A stretch of DNA of 51,083 nt, taken from positions 1-51,083 of IMG/VR virus record IMGVR_UViG_3300049255_000280; one strand, written 5' to 3'. Of the stretch, positions 1-7,032 are shown piece after piece. A model generated the notes under the pieces. The model did no database searches and was not told the origin of the DNA. It saw only the letters and a program-made list of their open reading frames with translations. The first letter of the stretch is position 1, and the number at the start of each line of letters is the position of its first letter. The position numbers were made by a program, and so were the translations under genes. This DNA is from a virus.

Positions 1-53
1 AGTTCCTTCCGGTCCTTTGGCGTGACATCGATGGTCAGAGGTGGGCGACCCAT
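1..53 (-). CDS. IS630-like transposase, N-terminal end (partial)
   Basis: Reading leftwards from the ATG at 53, the first 17 residues are MGRPPLTIDVTPKDRKE, and the frame runs off the window edge. A short Gly-Arg-Pro start followed by a charged helix that leads into a helix-turn-helix is typical of IS630/Tc1-like transposases. Only this fragment is visible, so no catalytic residue can be checked. If right, an insertion sequence lies just outside the left end. It could instead be another DNA-binding protein starting the same way. Confidence 0.4.
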   Translation of the reverse strand, partial: MGRPPLTIDVTPKDRKE

Positions 54-107
54 ATCCCGAGTATGGGCCAAAACAATTCTACATAAAAACGGTTTTTAAG
101 AATCTTT

Positions 108-620
108 TCAAGCGGACAGAGAACTAGGAGGCGGACCATTCGGGTGCCCCAACCTTCTGAGCACTTCTTCCTTGGCTTCGCCGATACTCACCTTGTCGCC
201 AGCCGTTAGTTGACCGCCCGGTGACCACGTTCCGTCAGCGTTCTGATGGCTGAGATTAGGGTTCAACGAGGATGTCGAACCTGCTGGTTCCGCTTGGGAG
301 TAAATGTGCCGAAACGATTTGACTATGTTCTTCCGGAATGTCACCACGAGCGTGTCCTGCGGCGACAATTCCCAAATCTCAGCCATGTCACCGCCTTTCA
401 CGTGATCGAGCACATATCGGGTCGGTCTGCCGAGCGCTTTGACTAACTCCTGCTGTGTCTGTCCGAGCCTGATTTCCGGAAGAGTAGGCGGCTGGGTGGT
501 CTCCAGATTGGCCGGCAATGATGAAGGTATCGGTTCGACCTTGTTCTGCGCGTTAAGGTCGGCCGCGGCCGCCAGAGCGACCAGTGTGTAAAGAACAGCA
601 ACAGAGCGGCGCGAGTCCAC
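108..620 (-). CDS. Secreted protein with BamE/SmpA-like repeats
   Basis: This 170-residue protein starts at a GTG at 620, chosen because GGGAGG lies 8 nt upstream (629-634) and because this start places a clean signal peptide at the N-terminus: a basic MDSRR, a hydrophobic VAVLYTLVALAAAA core and a cleavage-like LNAQ. There is no lipobox cysteine. The mature part has two copies of the pattern G-x(4)-[EL]-[LV]-x(3)-LG-x-P (IRLGQTQQELVKALGRP and VSIGEAKEEVLRRLGHP), which is the signature of SmpA/OmlA (BamE) domains. The role is unknown. It faces away from the phage genes and is probably host flanking sequence. Confidence 0.6.
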   Translation of the reverse strand: MDSRRSVAVLYTLVALAAAADLNAQNKVEPIPSSLPANLETTQPPTLPEIRLGQTQQELVKALGRPTRYVLDHVKGGDMAEIWELSPQDTLVVTFRKNIVKSFRHIYSQAEPAGSTSSLNPNLSHQNADGTWSPGGQLTAGDKVSIGEAKEEVLRRLGHPNGPPPSSLSA

Positions 621-749
621 TGCCGTCACCTCCCAAGGATTTGCGGTACGCCGAGTTGCTGCGAGCCGTCGGTAATGGTTCCAAAATCGGACACGAAAGT
701 ACATTATCGTACTGCTTTCCGCGCTCTGCAATCAGCCCTCCGCTAATGA

Positions 750-965
750 CTAGGCCTCGATCGCATTTTGTAGTTCGCCTGCCACGGCGCGCTTGATTCC
801 AAAGCAAATAAAACGCTTGAAGCCGATCCTGTTCTCTGCGACATTGTGGGCGGCAGGGAGCAGGCAGTACGTGGCGCCGAGGCACCACGAATCAAAACAA
901 TCCTCGCACTGAGCGTTAGGAGAGGTGTCGGTTATCCCCGATGCTCGCGTCAGATCCCCCACCAC
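750..965 (-). CDS. Possible small Cys-rich protein
   Basis: An open frame of 71 residues from a GTG, with a Cys cluster (CEDCFDSWCLGATYC) and an amphipathic C-terminal helix (IKRAVAGELQNAIEA). The composition looks protein-like, but there is no ribosome-binding site and no family is recognised. It would lie divergently from the first phage gene, in what I take to be the host-phage junction area. It may be a shadow frame. Confidence 0.25.
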   Translation of the reverse strand: MVGDLTRASGITDTSPNAQCEDCFDSWCLGATYCLLPAAHNVAENRIGFKRFICFGIKRAVAGELQNAIEA

Positions 966-975
966 CGAGATCCTG

Positions 976-1338
976 ATGACCGTCCCGTTGTACGCATCCG
1001 ATCTATCCTTCGAGGGCTATATCCCCGCGCGCCTCGCTCTCCGCATGGAGCAGGATGGCCTCGCCCAACTGGTTCGACAGAGGGGCGGCGTCCGCAAGGG
1101 CGCGATCCGCCGCGCGGTGATGTGCCGCCGGCCCGGAGATCCCAAGCCCACCAAGCTGCGCGACCACATGGGCCAGGCGTATTCCTACCGCCACGAGTTG
1201 GACGACGGCCATCGTCCTTGGGCGTTGCGCCCGTTGGGGCATCGCATCAGGAACGACCAGAGCTTCGAGTACAACCTCGCGCCGCAATACACGCGCCCGA
1301 TCTTTATGCGCGTTTTACTTGACTGCTCAGCGCCTTAA
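976..1338 (+). CDS. Hypothetical phage protein
   Basis: This 120-residue protein begins MTVPLYASDLSFEGYIPARL and is rich in Arg and Pro, with no recognisable domain, signal peptide or membrane segment. An upstream in-frame GTG at 925 would add 17 residues, but its AGGAG lies only 2 nt away, too close to be good, so the ATG at 976 is preferred with only a weak GAG upstream. It is the first rightward gene of the phage block. Its 3' end overlaps the convergent small gene at 1304-1480 by 35 bases. Confidence 0.45.
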   Translation: MTVPLYASDLSFEGYIPARLALRMEQDGLAQLVRQRGGVRKGAIRRAVMCRRPGDPKPTKLRDHMGQAYSYRHELDDGHRPWALRPLGHRIRNDQSFEYNLAPQYTRPIFMRVLLDCSAP

Positions 1339-1480
1339 ACGTGCGCATCGCCTCTTCGACCTGGGCACTATCGCGAATAACAGTTGTCGCAGTCTCCAGC
1401 ACGGCGAGCTTCTCTTCGGTCGGTAGGTCCGCATCGCGCATCAACGCGAGCGTAATCCGCAGCAAATCTCGGGCGTCCAT
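1304..1480 (-). CDS. Small helical hypothetical protein
   Basis: A 58-residue frame on the minus strand begins MDARDLLRITLALMRDADLP and is strongly helical and charged (TEEKLAVLETATTVI, VEEAMRTFKAL). The composition fits a real cytoplasmic protein much better than the longer plus-strand frame across the same bases, which is Ser/Ala-rich antisense sequence. No clear Shine-Dalgarno is present; the bases upstream read TCCTCC on this strand. It ends inside the convergent neighbour. Function unknown. Confidence 0.45.
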   Translation of the reverse strand: MDARDLLRITLALMRDADLPTEEKLAVLETATTVIRDSAQVEEAMRTFKALSSQVKRA

Positions 1481-1611
1481 GGGAGGATTATACGCCCCAA
1501 ATGCAAGCGTACTGCCGCTTAATGCATCGATAGGTACTTCCTGGGCGGCGGCGGGCGGCGCGTTGCCTAGTGGCGCGATTTTTCTAGCGTTTCACCGTTA
1601 AAGAGGCGGTC

Positions 1612-1887
1612 ATGGTGGCCATGGGCGGCGGCCAGTGTCGGATCATCATGCGGGATCGCGTGCTGCTGCCGGGCATGACGATGCCCGCCCTTGGCCCGCC
1701 GCCTCCGGACCCGCACCCGAACGCCGCCGTCCAGCGACTCCGCGATGCGTGGGACATGAGGATCATTGCCTGGTACGACGGACCGCGCTACACCGTGCGC
1801 TGCGAGGTGGTTGCTCCTTGGGCGACGCGGAGGGCGGTGCGCCAGCCGGATTCTCTATTCGACCAGGATCCCGAGGACCCGGAATGA
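1612..1887 (+). CDS. Hypothetical phage protein
   Basis: A 91-residue protein starting at an ATG with AGAGG about 6 nt upstream. It has a Pro-rich middle (GPPPPDPHPN) followed by RLRDAWDMRIIAWYDGPRY and an acidic tail. No domain is recognised. It overlaps the next gene by 4 bases (ATGA), so the two are probably translationally coupled. This starts the run of overlapping small phage genes before the methyltransferases. Confidence 0.5.
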   Translation: MVAMGGGQCRIIMRDRVLLPGMTMPALGPPPPDPHPNAAVQRLRDAWDMRIIAWYDGPRYTVRCEVVAPWATRRAVRQPDSLFDQDPEDPE

Positions 1888-2615
1888 TCCACTACCACGG
1901 CGGGCGGCACAGCACGTGGCAGGTCGCGGTCGAGATTTGGAAGCGCCGCCACGCGCTCGTCTCTTACGCGGACCCGCAGCAGATCGCCATTGCTGCCGAG
2001 GTGGCGCAGTCCTTCGCGCTCGACAACGGCGCGTTCTCGGTCTGGAAGCAGGGCATCGCGGTCGATTGGAAGGCCTATTACGCGTGGGTCGACGAGTGGT
2101 GGCGGCATCCCGGCTTTGACTGGGCGGTGATCCCCGACGTGATCGACGGCGACGAGGCCGCCAACGATGCGCTCCTCGCCGAGTGGCCGTTCGGGAAGCA
2201 CGTGGGCGTCCCGGTGTGGCATCTGCACGAGTCGCTCGACCGCTTGGCCCGCCTGACGAACGACTGGCCGCGCGTAGCGCTCGGGTCGTCGGGGCAGTTC
2301 CGGACGCCCGGCACGCCGGTGTGGTGGGGCAGGATGCAGCAGGCGATGGAGACAGTCTGCGACGAGCAGGGCAGGCCCAAGGTCAAACTGCACGGGCTTC
2401 GAATGCTCCGGCCTGCGGTTTGCAAGGACGTGCCGCTGGCGAGCGCAGACAGCGCCGGCGTCAGCCAGAGCATCGGTTTCAACAAGAACTGGGGCCACGC
2501 TTACCGCAACGCAAGCGATCCGGCACGTGCGCACGTGCTAGTCGACAACTACGAGGGCATGCAGAGCGCGGCGGTGTGGAAGGGCATCCCGGCGCAGGAG
2601 GAGTTGTTCGGATGA
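1884..2615 (+). CDS. TGT/DpdA-like TIM-barrel protein (putative base exchange on DNA or tRNA)
   Basis: A 243-residue protein with ordered motifs resembling the tRNA-guanine transglycosylase fold. LDNGAFSVW matches the DxGGF-type substrate loop, PDVIDGDEAAND the second aspartate motif, and GSSGQF the glycine-rich loop. LHGLRML is followed by ASADSAG, which would hold the nucleophilic aspartate. Short phage proteins of this style are grouped with DpdA, which swaps guanine for a 7-deazaguanine in DNA. No preQ0 synthesis genes are visible here, so the host would have to supply substrate. The family fold is fairly likely; DNA rather than tRNA as target is inference. It is coupled by ATGA overlaps on both sides. 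Confidence 0.6.
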   Translation: MIHYHGGRHSTWQVAVEIWKRRHALVSYADPQQIAIAAEVAQSFALDNGAFSVWKQGIAVDWKAYYAWVDEWWRHPGFDWAVIPDVIDGDEAANDALLAEWPFGKHVGVPVWHLHESLDRLARLTNDWPRVALGSSGQFRTPGTPVWWGRMQQAMETVCDEQGRPKVKLHGLRMLRPAVCKDVPLASADSAGVSQSIGFNKNWGHAYRNASDPARAHVLVDNYEGMQSAAVWKGIPAQEELFG

Positions 2616-2767
2616 ACGGCGGGTTGACGTACAAGGATCTGGACACGTTGAAGCGCAAGGCCAATGCGCTAGACGAGATCCGCGACTGGCTGCGCGGCCG
2701 GATTGACAGCGAGAAACTGCTCACCATCGAGGCGATGGTCGAGCGCGCATACAAGGAGCCCGCATGA
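2612..2767 (+). CDS. Small helical hypothetical protein
   Basis: A 51-residue protein starting MNGGLTYKDLDTLKRKANAL and made of charged helices (EIRDWLRGRIDSEKLLTIEAMVERAYKE). It overlaps the DpdA-like gene by 4 bases and the next gene by 4 bases, a coupling pattern that supports it as a real gene despite its size. No family is recognised. Confidence 0.55.
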   Translation: MNGGLTYKDLDTLKRKANALDEIRDWLRGRIDSEKLLTIEAMVERAYKEPA

Positions 2768-3060
2768 GCATGCCCGCACCTCGCCCCGGTGTCATCTGGA
2801 CGCCGGGCGGCCACGCGATCCTGGTCCGCAAAGACGAGCCGCCGAAGCCCAAGCCGCGGATCGGCATGATCCCGTACATGACGGACCTGCTGCGCGAACC
2901 GCACATCCCAATCACGATCTCTCCGGCGCCGCGCCGCATGGTCGCTCACTGCTGCACGTGCCAGCGCACAGTGTACAGCACGGACCAGCAGGACTGTCAG
3001 CGTTTCGGGCACGAGTTGCGTTTCATGCTGGTGCCGGATCTCCGGCAGGAGAAACCGTGA
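2764..3060 (+). CDS. Small protein with a Cys/His zinc-binding motif
   Basis: A 98-residue protein. The N-terminal part is Pro-rich and basic. Near the end is HCCTCQRTVYSTDQQDC followed by FGHE, an arrangement of Cys and His able to hold one zinc ion. It starts at an ATG overlapping the previous stop, and its own stop overlaps the next start. Function is unknown; it is one of several small zinc-ribbon-like proteins in this phage. Confidence 0.5.
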   Translation: MSMPAPRPGVIWTPGGHAILVRKDEPPKPKPRIGMIPYMTDLLREPHIPITISPAPRRMVAHCCTCQRTVYSTDQQDCQRFGHELRFMLVPDLRQEKP

Positions 3061-3233
3061 TGGAGACGGCGGGCGAGGTCGCATACAACGCCTATCGCGA
3101 GGCTTACGAGGCTGGCCAGCCCGAAGTCTCCAGCGACCGGCTGCCTCCGTTCGAGGAACTGCCGGCGCGCGTGCGCGTCGCCTTCGAGGCGGCGGCACAG
3201 GCGGTGTGCCGCAGGTACGGCGCGATTTACTGA
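3060..3233 (+). CDS. Small hypothetical protein
   Basis: A 57-residue protein starting METAGEVAYNAYREAYEAG and ending with an Ala-rich helix and CRRYGAIY. The start codon shares a base with the previous stop (TGATG). Its stop is followed without a gap by the tRNA at 3234, so tRNA and gene probably share a transcript. No family is recognised. Confidence 0.5.
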   Translation: METAGEVAYNAYREAYEAGQPEVSSDRLPPFEELPARVRVAFEAAAQAVCRRYGAIY

Positions 3234-3309
3234 GCCGGGGTAGCTCAACTGGTAGAGCACTCGATTCGTAATCAAGCGGTCGCCGGTTCAACTCCGGCCT
3301 CCGGCCCCA
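3234..3309 (+). tRNA. tRNA-Thr (anticodon CGT), CCA encoded
   Basis: It folds as a full cloverleaf. Acceptor GCCGGGG (3234-3240) pairs with CTCCGGC (3299-3305) with one G-T. The D stem is GCTC/GAGC, and the T arm is GCCGG-TTCAACT-CCGGC. The anticodon loop TTCGTAA (3265-3271) gives CGT, which reads ACG. The first acceptor pairs G-C and C-G fit threonine identity. Two oddities: the anticodon stem CTCGA/TCAAG has a central C-A mismatch, and the discriminator base is C. CCA is encoded at 3307-3309. It lies well inside the phage block, so it is probably phage cargo rather than the integration target. Confidence 0.85.
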
Positions 3310-3326
3310 ACGAAAGGAGGACGCCC

Positions 3327-3341
3327 ATGACAGACCACTAG
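3327..3341 (+). other. Four-codon minigene MTDH with its own strong ribosome-binding site
   Basis: AAAGGAGG at 3313-3320 lies 6 nt before ATG-ACA-GAC-CAC-TAG. The stop TAG overlaps the GGAGG that serves the next gene at 3351. This layout suggests a leader or coupling minigene, so that ribosomes ending on the stop are placed on the next Shine-Dalgarno. Such minigenes are known in phages; the function here is inferred. Confidence 0.4.
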
Positions 3342-3350
3342 GAGGTCGTC

Positions 3351-3500
3351 ATGAACGTCAAGAAGCATTCCCGCCGATACGGGAAGCGATTCAGCAGCCC
3401 CTATCAATCCTGGCCCTGCGGCCATCGTCGGAATCCGACGAGGAAGCGGCGCGGGCGCAGGGTTCCCACGAAGCAGGTCGTGGTGAAGGGCAAGGCGTAA
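3351..3500 (+). CDS. Small very basic protein
   Basis: A 49-residue protein starting MNVKKHSRRYGKRFSS. About a third of its residues are Lys or Arg, including NPTRKRRGRRVPTKQ. GGAGG at 3341-3345 lies 5 nt before the ATG. The charge suggests nucleic-acid binding, but no family is recognised. It follows the tRNA and the MTDH minigene and precedes a GC-rich inverted repeat. Confidence 0.5.
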   Translation: MNVKKHSRRYGKRFSSPYQSWPCGHRRNPTRKRRGRRVPTKQVVVKGKA

Positions 3501-3526
3501 CCGAGATACACACTGCAAAGCGACTG

Positions 3527-3566
3527 CGGGGCGGGCTGAGAGCCCATCGCGGACGGTCCCGCCCCG
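3527..3566 (+). other. 9-bp perfect GC-rich inverted repeat
   Basis: CGGGGCGGG (3527-3535) and CCCGCCCCG (3558-3566) pair perfectly around a 22-nt loop. The stem ends 10 nt before the ATG at 3577, a gene with no visible Shine-Dalgarno, so it could affect translation or transcript stability. No T tract follows, which argues against a simple terminator. Confidence 0.4.
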
Positions 3567-3576
3567 CCCGATCACC

Positions 3577-3732
3577 ATGCTCAAGACTTTCAAGCCTCGC
3601 CAGTATGTCCCGGCGATGATCTATTTGATCGACGGCGTGCGCGTCCCCAAGCACGTCTTCGAAGCCCGGCAGATTTTCGGGGAGTATCATGGCGCGCGAT
3701 TCGAAGCGCTGGAGGTACGGCGGCTCAAATGA
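3577..3732 (+). CDS. Small hypothetical protein
   Basis: A 51-residue protein starting MLKTFKPRQYVPAMIYLIDG, with a short hydrophobic stretch and a basic C-terminal end. No ribosome-binding site is visible, and a strong stem lies just upstream. It overlaps the first methyltransferase by 4 bases (ATGA), which supports its reality and implies coupling. Function unknown. Confidence 0.5.
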   Translation: MLKTFKPRQYVPAMIYLIDGVRVPKHVFEARQIFGEYHGARFEALEVRRLK

Positions 3733-5225
3733 CCATCACGCCCGCGATGGCGCGGCGCATTGAGATCTGGCCCACCGGCCGGCTGGTGCCGTACGCGAAG
3801 AACGCGCGGACGCACTCGCCCGAGCAGGTCGCCCAGATCGCGGCCTCCATCGTGGAGTTCGGCTTCGTCAACCCGATCCTCGTCGACACAAACGCGGGGA
3901 TCATAGCCGGCCACGGTCGGCTTTTGGCGGCGCGCAAGCTGGGCCTCGGGGAATGTCCAGTGGTGGTGCTGGACCATCTCTCCGAGACCCAGCGTCGTGC
4001 GTACATCATCGCTGACAACAAGCTGGCGCAGAACGCCGGGTGGGACGACGCGACGCTGGCCGCCGAGTTGGGCGATCTCGAAGCCGAAGGCGTGGATCTG
4101 TCCGTCGTTGGATTCTCCGACGAGGAGGTGGAGGAACTGCTGGCCAAGGACGACGAGCCGGACACCGCCGCGGAATCCAGCGAGGAGGTCGTGCCGGATG
4201 CTCCAGAGAACCCGGTCACCCGGCCTGGCGACGTGTGGATCATTGGCTCGCACCGCCTGATCTGCGGCGATTGCCGCGACCTCGCGGTCGTGAGCCGGTT
4301 GCTCAATCCGGCGAAGAAGGATGCCCGGCAGGTCAACGTTGCGATCACCTCGCCGCCCTATGCTTCGCAGCGGGCATACGATCCGGCCAGCGGATTCAAA
4401 CCTATCCCGCCGACGGAGTACGTGGCTTGGTACGCCGACGTGGCGGCAAACGTGGCCGCCGTGCTGGCGCCTGACGGTTCGTACCTCCTGAACATCAAGG
4501 AGCACGCGCAGGACGGCGAGCGCAGCCTGTACGTGAAGGATTTGGTGCTGGCGCACAAACGCCAGTGGGGATGGCGTTTCGTGGATGAGTTCTGCTGGCG
4601 CAAGACCGACGACGGCGTGCCTGGCGGGTGGGGCAACCGCTTCAAGAACGCCTGGGAGCCGGTGTTTCACTTCTGCCGCGAGCAGAAGATCAAGTTCCAC
4701 CCGAAGAGGGTCGGCCACTGGTCGGACGACTGCTTCGATTATTCGCCCAACAACCCCAAGTCCACGTCGGGGAGTGGCCTGCTCGGCACCGGCCCGCGCG
4801 GCGCGGCGGCGGATCGCGGCAAGAACCACGACGCATGGCAGACCAGCCACCAAAACCTTCAAAACATGGAGGGCCGCCACGGCGGGATCGCGCGCCCGTC
4901 GAACGTGATCGAGGTCAAAAGCGAGAGCAGCCAGGGATCGCACAGCGCGCCGTTCCCCCGCGCGCTGGTCGAGTTCTTTGTGAAGGCGTTCTCGGACGAT
5001 GGCGACGTGGTGTTCGATCCGTTTCTCGGCAGCGGGACCACCATCGCGGCGGCGGCCGGACTCGGGCGCGTCGGGTGTGGCTGCGAGATCAGCCCGGCGT
5101 ACTGCGACGTGATCGTGCAGCGGATCTCGGCGCTCACCGGCGAGCCTGCGATGCTCCACGAGACGAGTCAGACGTTCAACGATGCCGCGCACGAGCGTGG
5201 TATCGAGTTGCGGAAGACGGCATGA
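3729..5225 (+). CDS. ParB-like domain fused to a DNA methyltransferase (TSPPY type)
   Basis: A 498-residue two-domain protein. Residues about 10-110 form a ParB/Srx-type domain (NARTHS, NPILVD, IIAGHGRLLAARKLG). A linker then leads to a beta-class amino-methyltransferase with motif IV TSPPY near residue 215 and motif I DPFLGSGTT near residue 440. Motif order IV before I defines the beta class; SPPY occurs in N4-cytosine and some N6-adenine enzymes, so the base is unsure. It lacks a restriction partner and is followed, with a 4-base overlap, by a second fusion of the same design. Likely role: phage DNA methylation. Confidence 0.85.
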   Translation: MTITPAMARRIEIWPTGRLVPYAKNARTHSPEQVAQIAASIVEFGFVNPILVDTNAGIIAGHGRLLAARKLGLGECPVVVLDHLSETQRRAYIIADNKLAQNAGWDDATLAAELGDLEAEGVDLSVVGFSDEEVEELLAKDDEPDTAAESSEEVVPDAPENPVTRPGDVWIIGSHRLICGDCRDLAVVSRLLNPAKKDARQVNVAITSPPYASQRAYDPASGFKPIPPTEYVAWYADVAANVAAVLAPDGSYLLNIKEHAQDGERSLYVKDLVLAHKRQWGWRFVDEFCWRKTDDGVPGGWGNRFKNAWEPVFHFCREQKIKFHPKRVGHWSDDCFDYSPNNPKSTSGSGLLGTGPRGAAADRGKNHDAWQTSHQNLQNMEGRHGGIARPSNVIEVKSESSQGSHSAPFPRALVEFFVKAFSDDGDVVFDPFLGSGTTIAAAAGLGRVGCGCEISPAYCDVIVQRISALTGEPAMLHETSQTFNDAAHERGIELRKTA

Positions 5226-6511
5226 ACAGCATCACCGGGCGGTTGAAGCAGATCAAGGATCTGGTCGTCCAGCACTGGCCGATCGACAAGCTGCTGCCGT
5301 ATGCGCGCAATGCGCGGACGCACAGCGACGAGCAGGTCGCGCAGGTTGCCGCCAGCATCGTCGAGTTCGGTTGGACGAACCCGATCCTGGTCGGCGCGGA
5401 CAAAACCATCATTGCCGGGCATGCCCGCCTGGCGGCGGCGCGGAAGCTTGGCATGACCGAGGTGCCGGTTATCGTCCTCGACCATCTCAACGAGACGCAG
5501 AGGCGCGCGCTCGTGCTGGCCGACAACCGCCTGGCCCTCAACGCCGGGTGGGACGAGGAGATGCTGCGCGTCGAGTTGCAGGCGCTCAAGGAGGATAATT
5601 TCGATATCGATCTCGTTGGGTTTACGGACGAGGAACTCGAGGAATTCCTCCGCGATCCGGAGGGAACAAGCGCCGGCCTGACGGACGAGGACGCCGCCCC
5701 GGAGCCGCCGCAAACGGCGGTCACGGTGCCGGGCGACGTGTGGGTGATGGGCAACCACCGGCTGCTCTGCGGCGACGCCACGGTGCTCGCGGACGTGGAG
5801 AAGTTGCTGGCGGGCCGCCTGGCCGACATGGTCTTCACGGACCCACCCTACAACATCGATTACGAAGGCCGCACCAAGGACAAACTGAAGATCCAGAATG
5901 ACAAACTGGGCGGCAAGTTCTACGATTTCCTGCGCGACGCGTCGGCCAACCTCCTGTCCGTGTGCAAGGGCGCTGTGTACATCTGCATGTCCTCGTCGGA
6001 GTTGCACACGCTGTACGCCGCTTTCCTGGACGCGGGCGGCCACTGGTCCACGTTCATCATCTGGGTCAAGAACCACTTCACTCTGGGGTGGGGAGACTAC
6101 CGCCGCCAGTACGAGCCGATCCTGTACGGTTGGCGCGAGGGCAACAAGCATTTCTGGTGCGGCGACCGGAACCAGGGCGACGCCTGGCAGATCAACCGGC
6201 CGGCGGCCAACCGGGAGCACCCCACGATGAAGCCGGTGGAGTTGGTCGAGCGCGCGCTCCGCAACAACAGCAAGAGCCGGGACACGATCCTGGACCCGTT
6301 TGGTGGGAGCGGGACGACGATCATCGCCTGCGAGAAGACGGGGCGGCAGGCGCGCGTGATTGAGTTGGACCCGAAGTACTGCGATGTGATCGTGCGGCGC
6401 TGGCAGGCGTTCACGGGCGGCGTCGCGCGCCACGAGGAGTCGGGGCGGGCGTTCGACGAGATGGTGGATTTAACTCGCGCCGTTGGAGAAACTGGCGGGG
6501 ATGGCGTATGA
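5222..6511 (+). CDS. ParB-like domain fused to an N6-adenine-type DNA methyltransferase (DPPY)
   Basis: A 429-residue paralogue of the preceding protein. The N-terminal ParB-like domain (NARTHSDEQVAQVAASIVEF, IIAGHARLAAARKLG) is closely similar in sequence to its neighbour's. The methyltransferase half differs: motif IV is TDPPYNIDYEG near residue 205 and motif I is DPFGGSGTT near residue 358. DPPY points to N6-adenine. The pair looks like a duplication in which catalytic halves diverged or were swapped, giving two specificities. The 3' end overlaps the convergent gene at 6470-6697 by 42 bases. Confidence 0.85.
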   Translation: MNSITGRLKQIKDLVVQHWPIDKLLPYARNARTHSDEQVAQVAASIVEFGWTNPILVGADKTIIAGHARLAAARKLGMTEVPVIVLDHLNETQRRALVLADNRLALNAGWDEEMLRVELQALKEDNFDIDLVGFTDEELEEFLRDPEGTSAGLTDEDAAPEPPQTAVTVPGDVWVMGNHRLLCGDATVLADVEKLLAGRLADMVFTDPPYNIDYEGRTKDKLKIQNDKLGGKFYDFLRDASANLLSVCKGAVYICMSSSELHTLYAAFLDAGGHWSTFIIWVKNHFTLGWGDYRRQYEPILYGWREGNKHFWCGDRNQGDAWQINRPAANREHPTMKPVELVERALRNNSKSRDTILDPFGGSGTTIIACEKTGRQARVIELDPKYCDVIVRRWQAFTGGVARHEESGRAFDEMVDLTRAVGETGGDGV

Positions 6512-6697
6512 GCGGTGCCCGACACGCTTTCCGGTTGCGCTCTCGGTGATCGTACCGCATCGCTCGCAGCAGAGCAGATCACCACTGCCAACCCGCCTAC
6601 CATCGGCATCACAGATGTAAAATCCCTCGTGTGCGGTGCTGTTCCCGCACTCGCATGTTCTATCCGGCTGTGCCTGACATGAATGGTGAGCCGCCAT
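6470..6697 (-). CDS. Small two-CxxC zinc-ribbon protein
   Basis: A 75-residue minus-strand protein with CECG near residue 15 and CCERCG near residue 43, plus YICD between them, a spacing suited to a zinc ribbon. It starts MAAHHSCQAQPDRTCECG. It is the first gene of a leftward block (6470-8343) placed between the methyltransferases and the packaging genes, and it overlaps the second methyltransferase tail to tail. Function unknown. Confidence 0.5.
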   Translation of the reverse strand: MAAHHSCQAQPDRTCECGNSTAHEGFYICDADGRRVGSGDLLCCERCGTITESATGKRVGHRSYAIPASFSNGAS

Positions 6698-6730
6698 CGT
6701 AACAAACCAGGGTGCGAGGGCTTGTCTGAA

Positions 6731-6985
6731 TCATCCTGCCGTGCCACTCAGGGCCTTAACAGTCGCGATGCGATTCTTGATCTGCTCTTCGGCGTGGAAC
6801 CAATCTTCGTCTGGGGTTCCTATCGGGCAGCCGCGCTCAATCCAGTGCTGATACGCAAGCGTCGCTATCTCCTGGCGGTTGTCGAGTTCTTGAATTGTTG
6901 TTTCGGGCGTGATGCTCTCAGTCGAGGCCTCGATTGATGGGAGATCAGGCGTCTTAGGTGCCGTGCTGATTTTTTCTCGTTGCAT
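6731..6985 (-). CDS. DUF2934 protein
   Basis: An 84-residue protein whose C-terminal part (ATLAYQHWIERGCPIG, then DEDWFHAEEQI) matches the DUF2934 pattern of an AYxxWxxRG helix followed by a D-WxxAE helix. The N-terminal part is low-complexity. The ATG at 6985 is preferred because AGGAAA lies 6 nt upstream. A longer frame from 7108 would overlap the preceding gene by 76 bases. DUF2934 is of unknown function and is found in soil bacteria including Acidobacteriota. It probably belongs to the same leftward transcript as the receiver-like gene. Confidence 0.65.
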   Translation of the reverse strand: MQREKISTAPKTPDLPSIEASTESITPETTIQELDNRQEIATLAYQHWIERGCPIGTPDEDWFHAEEQIKNRIATVKALSGTAG

Positions 6986-7032
6986 TTGAGCTTTCCTTTC
7001 ACGTGCTGATTCATCAGCGACGGGAGGTGGCT

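Noticed and set aside
54-107. AAAAACCGTTTTT palindrome as a terminator
   Set aside because: The stem is A/T only with a one-base loop, too weak to form.
3234-3309. tRNA gene as the integration site
   Set aside because: It lies inside the phage gene run, not at an edge, and far from the integrase.
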